A DNA stretch of 64,000 nt from Massilia violaceinigra (lineage in GTDB: Bacteria > Pseudomonadota > Gammaproteobacteria > Burkholderiales > Burkholderiaceae_D), in NCBI RefSeq assembly GCF_002752675.1, contig NZ_CP024608.1, forward strand, positions 5,022,001 to 5,086,000. The letters run 5' to 3'. The stretch's first letter is position 1. Each line of letters begins with the position of its first letter. The notes below the pieces were generated by a model, which worked only from the letters and a program-made list of their open reading frames with translations, searched no databases and had not been told where the DNA came from. Positions 17,394 through 27,800 of the stretch are shown here, one piece after another. Made by a program: the position numbers and the translations under genes.

Positions 17394-17957
17394 ATGACGA
17401 TTTTGAAGAAATGCCTGGCTGCCATGCTGCTGGCCGCCAGTACGCAGGCTTTTGCAATTCCAACGCTGTCGCTGAGCGCCTCGCCTGCGCCGGCTACCGT
17501 GGGCTCGGCGGTGGATATCGCCGTGAAAATCTCCGACATTGCGGACCTGTACGGCTACCAGTTCACACTCACCTTCGATTCGGCTTTGCTCAAGGCGAAC
17601 AGCGTCACCGAAGGCGCTTTCCTGGGCACCACCGGCCCGACTTTCAGCGACGGCGGCACGATCGACAACGCGACCGGCATGATTTCGTACGTGTTCAATA
17701 CGCGGCTCGGCGCGGGCGCGGGCGCCTTCGGCAGCGGCAATCTCGCGCACTTCAGTTTCGATGCCCTCGCCGCGGGCAGTGCGGCGCTGACGTTCTCCGA
17801 CGTGCTGTTCCTCGACTCCAACCAGAACGAGATCGCCGTGACGGCCGATAACGGTTCCGTGCAGGTCGTACCGGAGCCGGCCACCTACATGATGATGGGC
17901 GTCGGCCTGCTGGCACTGGGCGCGATGCGGCGCCGCCAGGTGGGCGCGCGCGCCTGA
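17394..17957 (+). CDS. Cohesin-domain protein with PEP-CTERM sorting signal
   Basis: A 187-residue surface protein. It has a signal peptide (MTILKKCLAAMLLAASTQAF), then one cohesin-like beta-sandwich (about residues 25-155: LYGYQFTLTFDSALLKANSV, GNLAHFSFDALAAGSAALT), then VPEPATYMMMGVGLLALGAM with RRR, the PEP-CTERM tail that is cut and attached by an exosortase/archaeosortase-type system. Cohesins bind dockerins, and the gene just upstream ends in a dockerin. Pairing of the two is inference from adjacency. AGGA sits 9 bases before the ATG. Confidence 0.87.
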   Translation: MTILKKCLAAMLLAASTQAFAIPTLSLSASPAPATVGSAVDIAVKISDIADLYGYQFTLTFDSALLKANSVTEGAFLGTTGPTFSDGGTIDNATGMISYVFNTRLGAGAGAFGSGNLAHFSFDALAAGSAALTFSDVLFLDSNQNEIAVTADNGSVQVVPEPATYMMMGVGLLALGAMRRRQVGARA

Positions 17958-17962
17958 ACCAT

Positions 17963-17985
17963 CGTGCCGGCGGGGTAACCGCCGG
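17963..17985. terminator. Bidirectional terminator hairpin
   Basis: TGCCGGCGG, five-base loop, CCGCCGGCA: a perfect 9-bp stem between two convergent genes (cohesin protein and DUF4394 lipoprotein). Confidence 0.6.
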
Positions 17986-18062
17986 CATTGACAATGCATC
18001 ACGACAGAGGCATGCGCAGGATCACGCTGCCGTGCTTGCTGCGCTGTCGTGATGCGACCAGC

Positions 18063-19706
18063 TTACTTCAACGATATCGCGATATCGACCACGGCAGCGC
18101 CACCGCTGCCGATCACCGACGCCGCCGCATTCGCCGCGCCAGTCACCGGCACTGCCGCTCCCGTTGCCAGATCGACCCTGTAAAGGGTGCTCGGGCCGCT
18201 GGCCGTGCTACGCAAGGCCGCCAGCACCAGGCCGTTGGCGCCGCCCGCGATATCCATGCTTGCGTCGCCCACCACATCGAGACCGAACGCGCCGATATTG
18301 GTCAACGTGCCATCGTTCGGCGGGTTTTGCAGCGCCAGGTTGTCGCTGCTGGTATCGGCCACGAACAGCATCGTCGCGCTGGTGCCGGCAAAGCTGTTGG
18401 TGTAGGCACCCGCGGTGACGACCGGGTTGGCGCCGGCCCGGTTGATGCTGCCGTCGGTGGTCGTGGCGCCCGTATCGACGTTGATGCGCAGGCTCTGGCC
18501 GGCATTGCTGATCACGCGCAGGCGGTCGGCCACCGGGTTGAAGTCAACCGCAAACTCGCTGCCGGAGACGATGCTGAAAGGCAGCGTGAGATCGGCGACG
18601 TCGGCTGCGAGCGTGGCTTTGGCGGTGGCGACGCCGCTGGTGGTGTCGATGGTCATGATGCGCCCGGCCGACGTGACGGCATACAGCAGGCCGTCTTTTG
18701 GACGGATATCGAATCCGAGCAGCTTTTCGCCGCTGTTCAGGCCCGTGATAGCGACGTCGGTGTCGAATTTGGCCGGCGTGGCCGCCTTGAACGATACCAG
18801 GCGCGCGCCGTCGGTCAGGCCGAACACGACCGGCACTTTCGGCGTACGCAAAGCCAGGCCCTTGACGCTATCGGTCAGGTCGAGCGCGGCGAGCAGCGTC
18901 GCCGCATTCGTTGCGGCACCCAGGTTGATCGCATACAGACCCGTCTTGCCGCCCACGGTCAGCGCGGCCAGGCCGCGGTTGTTGCGGGCGTCGATGTCGA
19001 AACCGCCGACGGCGCTTGCCGACACGCCCAGCGCAAGCGGTGCGCTCAGGGTGCCATTGTTGGGCGGGGTCTGGGTATACAGCATGGCGCTGGCGGCGTC
19101 GATGACGAACAAGGTGGTGCTGGCGGTGCCGGCAAACCCGTTGGTGTACGCGGCCGAGGTGATCTTCGCCGTGGCCGGGCCGCCGTTGATGTCGCCATCG
19201 GTCGTGGCGGCGCCGCTGTCGACGTTGATGCGCAGGTTCTGGCCGGTGTCGCTGACCACGCGCAAGCGGTCGGCCGCCGGGTTGAAGTCGACTGCGAAGT
19301 CGGCGCCGCGCAGGGCAGTGAAGGGCGCGCTGGTGTCGGCCGCGTCGGCCACGATGGTGGACCTGACGGCCGCCGCGCCGGTCGAGGGGTCGATCGTGTA
19401 AATGCGTCCGCTGCTGCCGACGCCGTACAGTTGGCCATCGACCGCACGGAAATCGATGCCCACGATGGTTTCCGACTGCTGCAAGCCCGACACGGCGACG
19501 TTGGTGCGCACGGTATTGTCGGCGTTGAGCGAGACGATCCGGCCGGCGCTGGTCAGCAGCACGGTGTCGCCGGCTTCGACCACCGGTGGCGCCACCACCA
19601 CCGGCGGCAGGGGCGCGGGGCCGTCGTTGTCGTCGCCGCCGCAGGCGGTCAGGGTCATGGCGATGGCGGAAGCGAGCAGGAGTTTGGTAAGTGGAGCGGT
19701 TTGCAT
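18063..19706 (-). CDS. Lipoprotein with two tandem DUF4394 domains
   Basis: A 547-residue exported lipoprotein of unknown function. The lipobox is MTLTAC (Cys22), followed by a short Pro-rich linker. Two copies of a beta-propeller-like DUF4394 unit follow, about residues 45-285 and 300-540. Each carries the same landmarks: SGRIYTIDPSTG or AGRIMTIDTTSG, FAVDFNPAADRLRVVSDTGQ or FAVDFNPVADRLRVISNAGQ, and GDINGGPA or GSINRAGA. The copies are clearly an internal duplication. It is convergent with the cohesin gene and has no operon partner. The likely location is the outer membrane; the substrate is unknown. Confidence 0.85.
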   Translation of the reverse strand: MQTAPLTKLLLASAIAMTLTACGGDDNDGPAPLPPVVVAPPVVEAGDTVLLTSAGRIVSLNADNTVRTNVAVSGLQQSETIVGIDFRAVDGQLYGVGSSGRIYTIDPSTGAAAVRSTIVADAADTSAPFTALRGADFAVDFNPAADRLRVVSDTGQNLRINVDSGAATTDGDINGGPATAKITSAAYTNGFAGTASTTLFVIDAASAMLYTQTPPNNGTLSAPLALGVSASAVGGFDIDARNNRGLAALTVGGKTGLYAINLGAATNAATLLAALDLTDSVKGLALRTPKVPVVFGLTDGARLVSFKAATPAKFDTDVAITGLNSGEKLLGFDIRPKDGLLYAVTSAGRIMTIDTTSGVATAKATLAADVADLTLPFSIVSGSEFAVDFNPVADRLRVISNAGQSLRINVDTGATTTDGSINRAGANPVVTAGAYTNSFAGTSATMLFVADTSSDNLALQNPPNDGTLTNIGAFGLDVVGDASMDIAGGANGLVLAALRSTASGPSTLYRVDLATGAAVPVTGAANAAASVIGSGGAAVVDIAISLK

Positions 19707-20015
19707 GGTCGTGTCCTCGTTTTCTTATGAAAAAGTCACCCGGGTATCGGGCGCGATACACCACATACGCTTCCAGCATGCGATTTGGATTCAATATTCT
19801 TGAAAACTTTTTCGTAAAGACGCCTCCAACGGGCGAACGCTGGAACGCCAGGGAGTGCTGCTGGGGCCAGTCGGGCAATCTTTCCCATTTCTCTCACGGT
19901 GTATAATTTCCATTAAGAAAAAATCATTGTAGAAAGATGCTGATCGAACCAACGTCAAAGCGCTGTTGCCCTGGCGCGGTAATTCATCGAGTGAGGTTGG
20001 TTAAGATGAGGACTT
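19707..20015. other. Divergent intergenic region
   Basis: About 310 bases between the DUF4394 lipoprotein and the CPCC gene. It is AT-richer than its surroundings and must hold both promoters, but I see no distinct operator or repeat. Confidence 0.4.
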
Positions 20016-20540
20016 ATGACTAGAGACGAAGCAATCAGGCATCTGGTACAACGAGATCTTGCCGGACTTTCGTCCAAGGAACGTTCGAGCTTGTTGCTTG
20101 ATTGGTGGTCCATTGATGCGGATGATCCTCAATACAATGGACTTCCCGATCTTCTGAAGCTGCTGATTTCACGTTTCGACGAACCGGACGACCCGACAAA
20201 GCCGGTCTATGATCCGCTTCTGAAAATCGCCCTTGCGTACAAATACACGGGGGTGATCAACGCGTATTTGCAAAACCAGACCGCACTCCTGGGATGGGAT
20301 GAGACGATCGAGGGCGACGTTGAGGCGATGGTGGCTTGCCCCTGTTGCGGATACCGGAGCTTGCAAGAACGTGGGGCGTACGATATTTGCCATGTGTGCT
20401 TTTGGGAAGATGACGGGACCACTGACTCTGAACGCATCAGTGGCCCAAATCACATGACGCTGGGTGAAGCGCAACGCAATTTCCGACGCATTGGTGCCGT
20501 TACAGAGGCATTTCGACGATACGTACTTCCCGACGGCTAG
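20016..20540 (+). CDS. CPCC-family cysteine-rich protein
   Basis: A 174-residue cytoplasmic protein. The C-terminal part is the Cys-rich CPCC domain: ACPCCGYRSL at about residue 107, then CHVCFWEDDGT some 18 residues on, likely binding a metal through four or five cysteines. The N-terminal 95 residues (DEAIRHLVQRDLAGLSSKER, WWSIDADDPQY) are helical and unrecognised. Members of this domain family often sit in accessory or polymorphic-toxin regions, but nothing here proves such a role. GATGAGGA lies just ahead of the ATG. Confidence 0.75.
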   Translation: MTRDEAIRHLVQRDLAGLSSKERSSLLLDWWSIDADDPQYNGLPDLLKLLISRFDEPDDPTKPVYDPLLKIALAYKYTGVINAYLQNQTALLGWDETIEGDVEAMVACPCCGYRSLQERGAYDICHVCFWEDDGTTDSERISGPNHMTLGEAQRNFRRIGAVTEAFRRYVLPDG

Positions 20541-20650
20541 AACCGATATGCATCGGGATGACATCATTGGCCAGGCAACGCTGGCCGCGCAGCCTTTTGA
20601 TATTCATCCCAGAGCGCAGTCAAATGGTCCCGGCCTGCTGGAAGAACACC

Positions 20651-22847
20651 TCAGAACTTGTAGCCGGCCCGTGCATAAACAAACCGCCCGGAGCGACCGA
20701 ACGGCGCGCGGTTCGACCACGGCACTGCCGACGTGGTGGTCAGCGACGCCGGCACCGGATCGGAATACACATCGAACAGATTATCCGCGCCCAGCGCCAG
20801 GGTGGCGCCGCCGGCAATCGTATAGCGTGCCTCCAGATTGACCACGGTCTTTGGCGTGAGCACGAAATCGGTAGCCGCGGTGCTGCCCGCCGCCAGCACT
20901 TCGCCGTAGCGGGTGGCGTTGAACGTGGCGCCCCATTGCGCCAGTTTCCAGCGCACGCTGGCGCTGATCTTGTTCTTCGGCTGCCCCTCCTCGATACCGA
21001 GCATGTTGGCGCGTCCGAACAGGGACGGCGCGGGACTGAGCGCATCGAGCTGCGCCGTAGCCGGCACGCGCGTCACCTCGGTGCTGTTGAAGTTGCCCGC
21101 GAGCGTCAGGTCGATCAGGCCGGCGCTGCTGCGCAGCGGCCAGTTGGCCACCAGATCCACCCCGCTGGTGGTCGAGTCGGCGCCGTTGATGAAGAAGCGA
21201 CCGCCGCCCACGCCGGTGTAGCCACGTGCGCTGAGGAACTGGCGCACGTTCGCTTGCGTCAGGTTTTCACTGAGCACGATGCGGTCGCGAATCTGGATGC
21301 GGTAGGCGTCGACAGTCAGGCTGACCGGCCCCAGCCGCGCCACCACGCCGAGCGCCACATTGACCGACTTTTCAGATTCCAGCGGCGTGGCGCCGAGCAC
21401 GACGGCGGCCGGATCGGATGGGCGGAAGGTGGTGATATTGAACGCCTGGCCATCGATGAAGGTCATCGAGGTCGAGGTGTAGAACTGCTGCTGCGGCGAC
21501 GGCGCGCGGAAGCCACTTTGCAGCGAGCTGCGCAGGCCGAACGCGGGCGTGAAGTCGTAGCGCGTGGCCAGCTTGCCGGTGACGTTGCTGCCGAAGTCGG
21601 AATATCGCTCGGCGCGCGCAGCCAGTGAGGTCAGCAATGCCGGGGTCAGCCTGGTTTCCAGGTCGACGAAGGCGCCGATCGAATGGCGGCCGCTGTCGAT
21701 GGCGTTGGCCGGCGTGTAGCCGGGGAACACCTGGGCGCCGGCGGCACTGGGGCGACCGTCCGCCAGGGCCACTCCGCCGTGGCGGTACGAGTCCGCTTCG
21801 CCGGCCCACAGTTCGTAGTTTTCGCGGCGCGTTTCGGCGCCCACGGCCACGTTGAGCGGCGCGGGCAGGGCGGCCACGGTGACCGGTTTTACGGCCGAGA
21901 AATTCAGGGTCGGCTGATCGTAGGCGAAGCCGCCGGCGTCGAACGCAGTCTTGCTGGCGGGGCCGATCGAGCGGTTCAGCGAATTTTCAACCGTGAACGC
22001 CATCTTGTTGCGGCCAAAGCCGAGCGAGGCGTCCAAATCCCAAGCCTGCGCGCGCCAGGCAAGGCCGGCCGTAATGCTGAGATCGTCCACGGTGGGGGCG
22101 ATGACGGGCAGGTAGCCGTCCGGGTGCACCGACAAGATATTTTCGTCCTGCGGCGGACGGCGGAAAAAGCCGGCGGCGCGCGAATCGCGCCGCTGGTAGC
22201 TGGCCGAGCCATACAGTCTGGCGTCGCCCTGCAGCGGAATACCGGCGTTGGCGAACACGGTGGCCTGCGTCAGTTCCGGCTCGCCGCCCCAGGTGTCGTA
22301 GCGCTGGAAGCTTGGCTCGCGCGGGTCGAACTTGCCGTTCACCAGGGGATACTGCTGGTGCACATCGTAGGCGCTGCGTTCGGTATGCGATTGCTTTTTA
22401 TATTCGGCCGCCACGGTGAGAAAACCGCCCTCGCCCAGGGTAAAGCCTTTCCAGCCGCTCAAGGTGGTGCTGTGGCCGTCGGTGCGCTTGCGCGACTTGG
22501 GCACGTCGAGCGCGAGGCCGGCCGGTGGCGTGCCCGGATTGACCTCGTAGTCCGTGATGCGCGCGCCGCTGCTGGCGCTCAGTTCAGGGCGGCCGACAGG
22601 GCTTGGCTCACTTCGGTGGCGCCATGTTGTTGATCAGCTCGGACGTCACTACGTCGGCCGGCGACGCCGTGTCCAGCACGGAACGGTTGGACACGCGGGT
22701 ACCGGTCACCACCACGGCCGGCGGGGCCACCTCGGCCCCGGCGCCGGCGCTTTGCGCCCAGCCCGTAACATGGAGCGACGCGATCGGCATCGCCAGAATG
22801 CTGAGACGGATGCCCGTGGGGCCGCGATGAAAACCGTGTTGCTTCAT
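20651..22847 (-). pseudogene. TonB-dependent receptor, broken by frameshift and plug deletion
   Basis: The ATG at 22847 has AGGAG 8 bases upstream and opens a signal peptide followed by VVVTGTRVSNRSVLDTASPA, the start of a plug. At about 22606 one base is missing: the frame hits TGA after NNMAPPK, while the shifted frame reads GATEVSQALSAALN. The sequence then jumps to SASSGARITDYEVNPG, skipping most of the plug, about 100 residues in relatives. From there the barrel (617 codons from the next ATG at 22504) is open to the normal end FVYARAGYKF. A plugless, untranslatable receptor should be non-functional. Both lesions are seen directly; the deletion size is inferred from the family. Confidence 0.8.
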
Positions 22848-22991
22848 TGCATGTACTCCTGAGTGATCGGGTGCGCCGGCGCCCGGCTGTGAAGGGGCAG
22901 CCACTATAAATTGTGCCTGCCATTAACAGAACGACGCATTTCACATATGCTTAGAAGGCGAGCACAAGGCCGCCGGGCTGGCCGGATGGCT

Positions 22992-23009
22992 TGGCCTATT
23001 GGCCAGTTG
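22992..23009. promoter_or_regulatory. Candidate operator, copy 1 (upstream of hybrid kinase)
   Basis: TGGCCTATTGGCCAGTTG, 89 bases before the kinase ATG. It matches 15 of 18 bases with the site at 31308, in the promoter region of the response regulator and the radical SAM operon. The core TGGCC-N3-TGGCC repeat plus the shared AGTTG tail suggests a common regulator. Confidence 0.5.
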
Positions 23010-23097
23010 GCTTTTCAAACGGCATGCTGTAACGTCATGAGATTCGCGCCGCCGGGCGCCGCAGCGCCTGTGATGCATTCGCTAAAGGGTGGCTTGG

Positions 23098-24864
23098 ATG
23101 ACTTCAGAAGTCAGGGTTGCAACCGCACACAGCCTCGAAGCCGAGCTTCTCCGCCTGCTTGCGCGCCAGGGCCGCCGCGTGCCGATCCCGGTCTTCCTCG
23201 GTGCGGTCATGATCGCCGCGCTGGCGTGGGGACGCGTTCCCACCGTGTACCTCGGCGCCTGGCTGCTGCTCGTGGCGCTGGTGCTGGCCGCGCGCTGGGT
23301 CATCCTGGGACGCCTGCCGGCGCTGGCCGACCTGAGCGACGCGCGCCGTCTTCAGATCTGCATCGCCCTGAGCGCCCTGAACGGCTGCACGCACGCGCTG
23401 TCGCTGCTGTTCTTCACGGCGCTGCCCGAATTCCAGCGTGCCATCCAGTCCCTGCTGCTGGTGGGGCTGTGCGCCGGCTCGGTTGCCACCACCGCCGGCT
23501 ATCGTCCGGTGTTTCTCGCTTTCCTGCTGCCGGTGATGGCGCCGCTGGTGGCCCAGTGGGCGCTGATGGGCCATGGCGGCTGGATCGGCGGCGCCACCGC
23601 GCTCATTCTGGCTCTCTTCGGCGCGGTGCTGATCGCCCTGGCCAGCGACTCGTTCCGCCTGTTTCGCGAGTCGTTCGAAATCCGCCTGCAGCAGGCCAGC
23701 CTGAATGCGCAGCTCAACCTTGCCCTGAGCGCGGCCGAAGCGGCCAACCGCGCCAAGACCCGCTTCCTGGCGTCGGCCAGCCACGACCTGCGCCAGCCGG
23801 TGCATGCGCTGTCCCTGTTCGCCGGCGCGCTCGCCATGCAGCCGCTCGATGACGACAGCCGCGACATCGCGCGTCACATGGGGCAGGCGATCCAAACCTT
23901 GTCGGGCCAGCTCGATGCCTTGCTCGACGTCTCCAAGCTCGATGCCGGCATCGTCCAGGTCCGCCCGGCGGAGCTTGAACTGGCGCCGTTTCTTGCGTGC
24001 GTGTACGACGAATATCTGCCCGCGGCGCAGGCGCGGGGCTTGCAGCTGACGCTCGAGTGCGACTGCGCACCCCTGGTCGTGACCGACGAGGTGCTACTGG
24101 GCCGGCTGGTGTGCAATCTGGTCGACAACGCGATCAAGTACACCACGCAGGGCTCGGTCGGCCTGAGCCTGTGCGGGCAAGGCGGCCAGGTGGTCATGGC
24201 GGTGGTGGACAGCGGCAGCGGCATTCCCCTTGCCGAGCACGATCGCGTGTTCGAGGAGTTCTATCAGATCGGCAACTCCGAGCGCGACCAGAGCAAGGGC
24301 CTTGGCCTCGGCTTGTCGATTGTGCGCCGCCTGGCGGACCTGCTGCGGATGCGCCTCGAAATGGTGTCATTCCCCGGCGCCGGCACCAGTTTTTACCTCG
24401 TATGCGAGCAGTCCGGCCAGCAAGCCGCCGGCGCGCGCCCCGCAGCCGCGCCCGCCGCGCCGATTCCCGGCCGGCACGTCCTGGTGGTCGACGACGATGC
24501 CTCGGTCCGCGCCGGCATGCAGGCGCTGCTGCACGGACTGGGCGCGCAAGTCACGCTGGCCGGCAGCACCGCCGAAGCCCTTGCGGCGGTTGCGCAACGC
24601 TGTCCGGACCTGCTGCTGGTCGACTTTCGCCTGCGCGACGGCGACAACGGCCTGGCCACCGTGGCCGCGCTGCGCCAGCTGTACCCCGCGCTGCCCGCCA
24701 TCCTGATCAGCGGCGACACCGCGCCCGACCGCCTGCGCGAGGCCAACAGCGCCGGACTTCCATTGCTACACAAACCCGTCGCCGCCGACGTCCTCAGGCA
24801 AGCCATGGACGATGCCGGCGCACTTCAAGCGAGCGCTTGCCATGGACCAGACGAACAGCGGTAA
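23098..24864 (+). CDS. Hybrid sensor histidine kinase / response regulator
   Basis: A membrane kinase of 588 residues. The N-terminal 175 residues hold four to six membrane helices (VPIPVFLGAVMIAALAWG, GAWLLLVALVLAARWVI, SLLLVGLCAGSVATTAG, and more). The H-box FLASASHDLRQPVHAL lies near residue 227, the N-box NLVDNAIKYT near 345, and G-boxes DSGSGIP and GLGLGLSIV follow. A receiver domain (about 460-580) reads HVLVVDDDASVRAGM with the phospho-acceptor in LLVDFRL. The ATG at 23098 has AAAGGG 8 bases upstream; the GTG at 23089 is too close to it. It overlaps the giant enzyme gene by about 23 bases, so they are co-expressed. The signal is unknown. The nearby LuxR-type regulator is the likely output. 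Confidence 0.88.
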   Translation: MTSEVRVATAHSLEAELLRLLARQGRRVPIPVFLGAVMIAALAWGRVPTVYLGAWLLLVALVLAARWVILGRLPALADLSDARRLQICIALSALNGCTHALSLLFFTALPEFQRAIQSLLLVGLCAGSVATTAGYRPVFLAFLLPVMAPLVAQWALMGHGGWIGGATALILALFGAVLIALASDSFRLFRESFEIRLQQASLNAQLNLALSAAEAANRAKTRFLASASHDLRQPVHALSLFAGALAMQPLDDDSRDIARHMGQAIQTLSGQLDALLDVSKLDAGIVQVRPAELELAPFLACVYDEYLPAAQARGLQLTLECDCAPLVVTDEVLLGRLVCNLVDNAIKYTTQGSVGLSLCGQGGQVVMAVVDSGSGIPLAEHDRVFEEFYQIGNSERDQSKGLGLGLSIVRRLADLLRMRLEMVSFPGAGTSFYLVCEQSGQQAAGARPAAAPAAPIPGRHVLVVDDDASVRAGMQALLHGLGAQVTLAGSTAEALAAVAQRCPDLLLVDFRLRDGDNGLATVAALRQLYPALPAILISGDTAPDRLREANSAGLPLLHKPVAADVLRQAMDDAGALQASACHGPDEQR

Positions 24865-27800
24865 ACGGGCGCCGGCATGGCTCTCGCAAGGTGTCGAACA
24901 CCTGTTTTCCACGCTCAAGGAAGAGGGCGAGCCGGCGATCGATGTCGACGTGCTGATCGTCGGCAGCGGCTACGGGGGCGCGGTAGCCGCGGCCGGGCTG
25001 GCCGGCAGCGGCAAGGATGGCAAGCCGGTGACGGTCTGGGTGCTCGAACGCGGCAAGGAATACCTGCCGGGCTCCTTCCCGGGCCGCATGAGCGAGCTGG
25101 CTGGCCACGTGCGTGTCAGCATGCCGAACGGGGCCGCGCCGAGCGGCGAGCGCGAGGGCTTGTTCGATGTGCGCGTGGGCGGCGATGTCAGCGCGCTGGT
25201 GGCCAACGGCCTGGGCGGCGGATCGCTGATCAACGCGGGCGTCATGGTGCGCCCGCGCGGGGCGCCGCTCAAACAACTGGCCGCGCTGGTGGGCGACCTG
25301 GAACCATACTTCGTCAGGGCGCTCGACGCGTTGGGTGCGCAGGTCGGCGGCGAGGCGAATACCATCGAGAAGCACGCCGGGCCGCCGCCGGCCAAATACG
25401 AGGCGCTGCGCAAGATGGCCGGCCGGCTGCAACCGGGCGATGGCGTGTTCAGCCCGGCCGCCATCACGGTCGCCATGGGCGAGCGCGCCAGCGCCGCCGG
25501 CGTCGGCTTGTCCGCCTGCGCCATGTGCGGCGACTGCGCCACCGGCTGCAACCTGAACGCCAAGGAGTCGCTCGACACCAACCTGCTGTACAAGGCATGG
25601 AAGCAGGGCGCGAAACTCTACACCGGGGCCACGGTGCTGCGCGTCGAGCGCGACGCCAGGCTGGGCGGCTGGTGCGTGCACGTCAACTACACCGACGCCA
25701 AACTGCGCGCGCGGCGCGACTTGCCGTACAAGATTCGCGCGCGCAAGCTGATCCTGGCGGCCGGTACCTTCGGCTCCACCGAAATCCTGCTGCGCTCCCA
25801 GAGCGACGAGCTCAGGTTCTCGTCGAAGATCGGCCAGAAGTTTTCCAGCAACGGGGACATGATCGCAGTCGCGTACGATGGCCCCGATCCTGTCAACGGC
25901 GTGGCGGACGAAGCCAAGCCCCCGCGCGAGCGTGAGGTTGGGCCGACCATCACCGGCATGGTCGACCTGCCCGGCAAACCCTCCGACCTGCTGATCGAGG
26001 ACATGGCGGTTCCGGGACCCTTGCGCCGCCTGTTCGAGGAAATGGCCACTACCGCCAACACCCTGCATGAACTCGGCCGGCTCGATGCCAGCGTTCATAC
26101 CGGCTTGCCCGACGAGCGCGATCCGTGCGCGGTCGACCGCGACCGGCTGGGGCGCAGTGCGTTGCTGGCCGTGATGGGCGACGACGGCGCGGGCGGGTGG
26201 CTCGAACTGGTCGGCGGCAAGGACGACGACAGCGGCGACGGCGCGATCCGGGTGCGCTGGCCAGGGCTGCGCGACCATTCACTGTTCCAGCATCAGGTGC
26301 GGGCACTCGGCGGCGCAGTCGACAGCGGCAATCCCGGGCCTGGCCCGAACGGGACTATCCTCCCGAATCCGCTGTGGAAGCTGCTGCCCGAATCGATGGA
26401 ATTCCTGCTGTCGAACCGGCGCGGGCCCTTGTTGACCGTGCATCCGCTGGGCGGCTGCACTATCGGCGCGAGTGTGGATAATGGCGTGGTCAACGATTGC
26501 GGCGAGGTGTTTCGCGCGCTGACCGGCGATGACGACACCGTGCACGATGGCTTGATGGTGCTCGACGGCGCCATCCTGCCCGGCGCGCTCGGCGTCAACC
26601 CGGCACTGACCATCACGGCGCTGGCGCTGCGCGCGATCGACAAGCTGAAACGGAAATGGGAGTGGGATACCCCGCCGGCCGCCAAGTCTGCCGCCGCACC
26701 CTTGCCGGTGACCCGGCCGCGCTTCCGGGCAGAACAGGAACCGGAGAAACCACGCCCGACCACTGCCCAGTTCATCGAGCGCATGTCCGGCCCGGCAACG
26801 CTGGTCGACCGCCACGGCGTCAAGCTGCACTGCATGATCGAGCTGAGCCTGCATTTTTCCGCCATCGACCTGGCCAGCCTGGTGCTGCCGCAGGCTGGCC
26901 AGGCGGTGCCGATCAAGCGCGCGTTGCAGATCGATCCCGCGACCAGCAAGCTCGAACTGTTCGACGTCAACCGGTGGGACGACTGGAAACTGCGGCGGGA
27001 AGTGCCGGGCGAAACGCCGCCGCGTCCATTGCTCAAGGCTGCTGTGGCGGGAACGCTGCATTTCTTCCACCGCGGAGCATCCACGCCGGCGCAGCGCCGC
27101 TCGAACAGTGTGCTGCCCTGGCTGCTCAACCGCGGCTTGCGCGACTTGTGGCAGTGGGGCGCCGAGCGCTGGTCGCAGGGCAGCCTGTCGTTCACGCGCG
27201 AGACTGCGCGCCAGTTGCAGGGCGAATTGCGCATGCGCTACGACAACGCCATGGCCCTCGCGTCGCATGCCGGGGAAGTGCGCCTGTTCGAGTACGCCAT
27301 CGATATCGGCGCAACCGACGTCGTCGACCCGCGTCTGGCCGCCAGCAAATTCTCCGGCCAGCGCATTCTCGGCACAAAACGCTTCACCTACGCGCGTGCC
27401 TCGAACCCGTGGAACCAGCTCATGCGCATGGAGGTCGACTCCTTTCCCTGCCTGAGAGCGGGCACCCGGCCCGAACTGGAGCTCGATACCAATTTCCTGG
27501 TGCGCGAGAACGTGGCGCTATTTCGCATCCTGGGCCAGCAGGACCAGCCGGCCGCGCTGGCCGATGTGGTGTCGCTCGGCGCCTACCTGCTGCGCCTGCT
27601 GCTCAGCATCCACGTGTGGAGCCTGCGCAAGCCCGATGCGACGCCGATGCGCGTGCCCGCGCGCCTGCCGGGCATCATCCCCGGGCTGCCGCGCCCGGAA
27701 ATCACCGAGATCGAAGTCGACCAATTGCCCGACGGTACGCCGGTGCATGTGCGGTTGACGCGCTACCGGTGCGACGAACGGGACCCGCATCGCCCACCTG

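Noticed and set aside
17988-19730. 580-codon plus-strand frame opposite the DUF4394 lipoprotein
   Set aside because: Shadow of a gene with lipobox and clear internal domain repeats.
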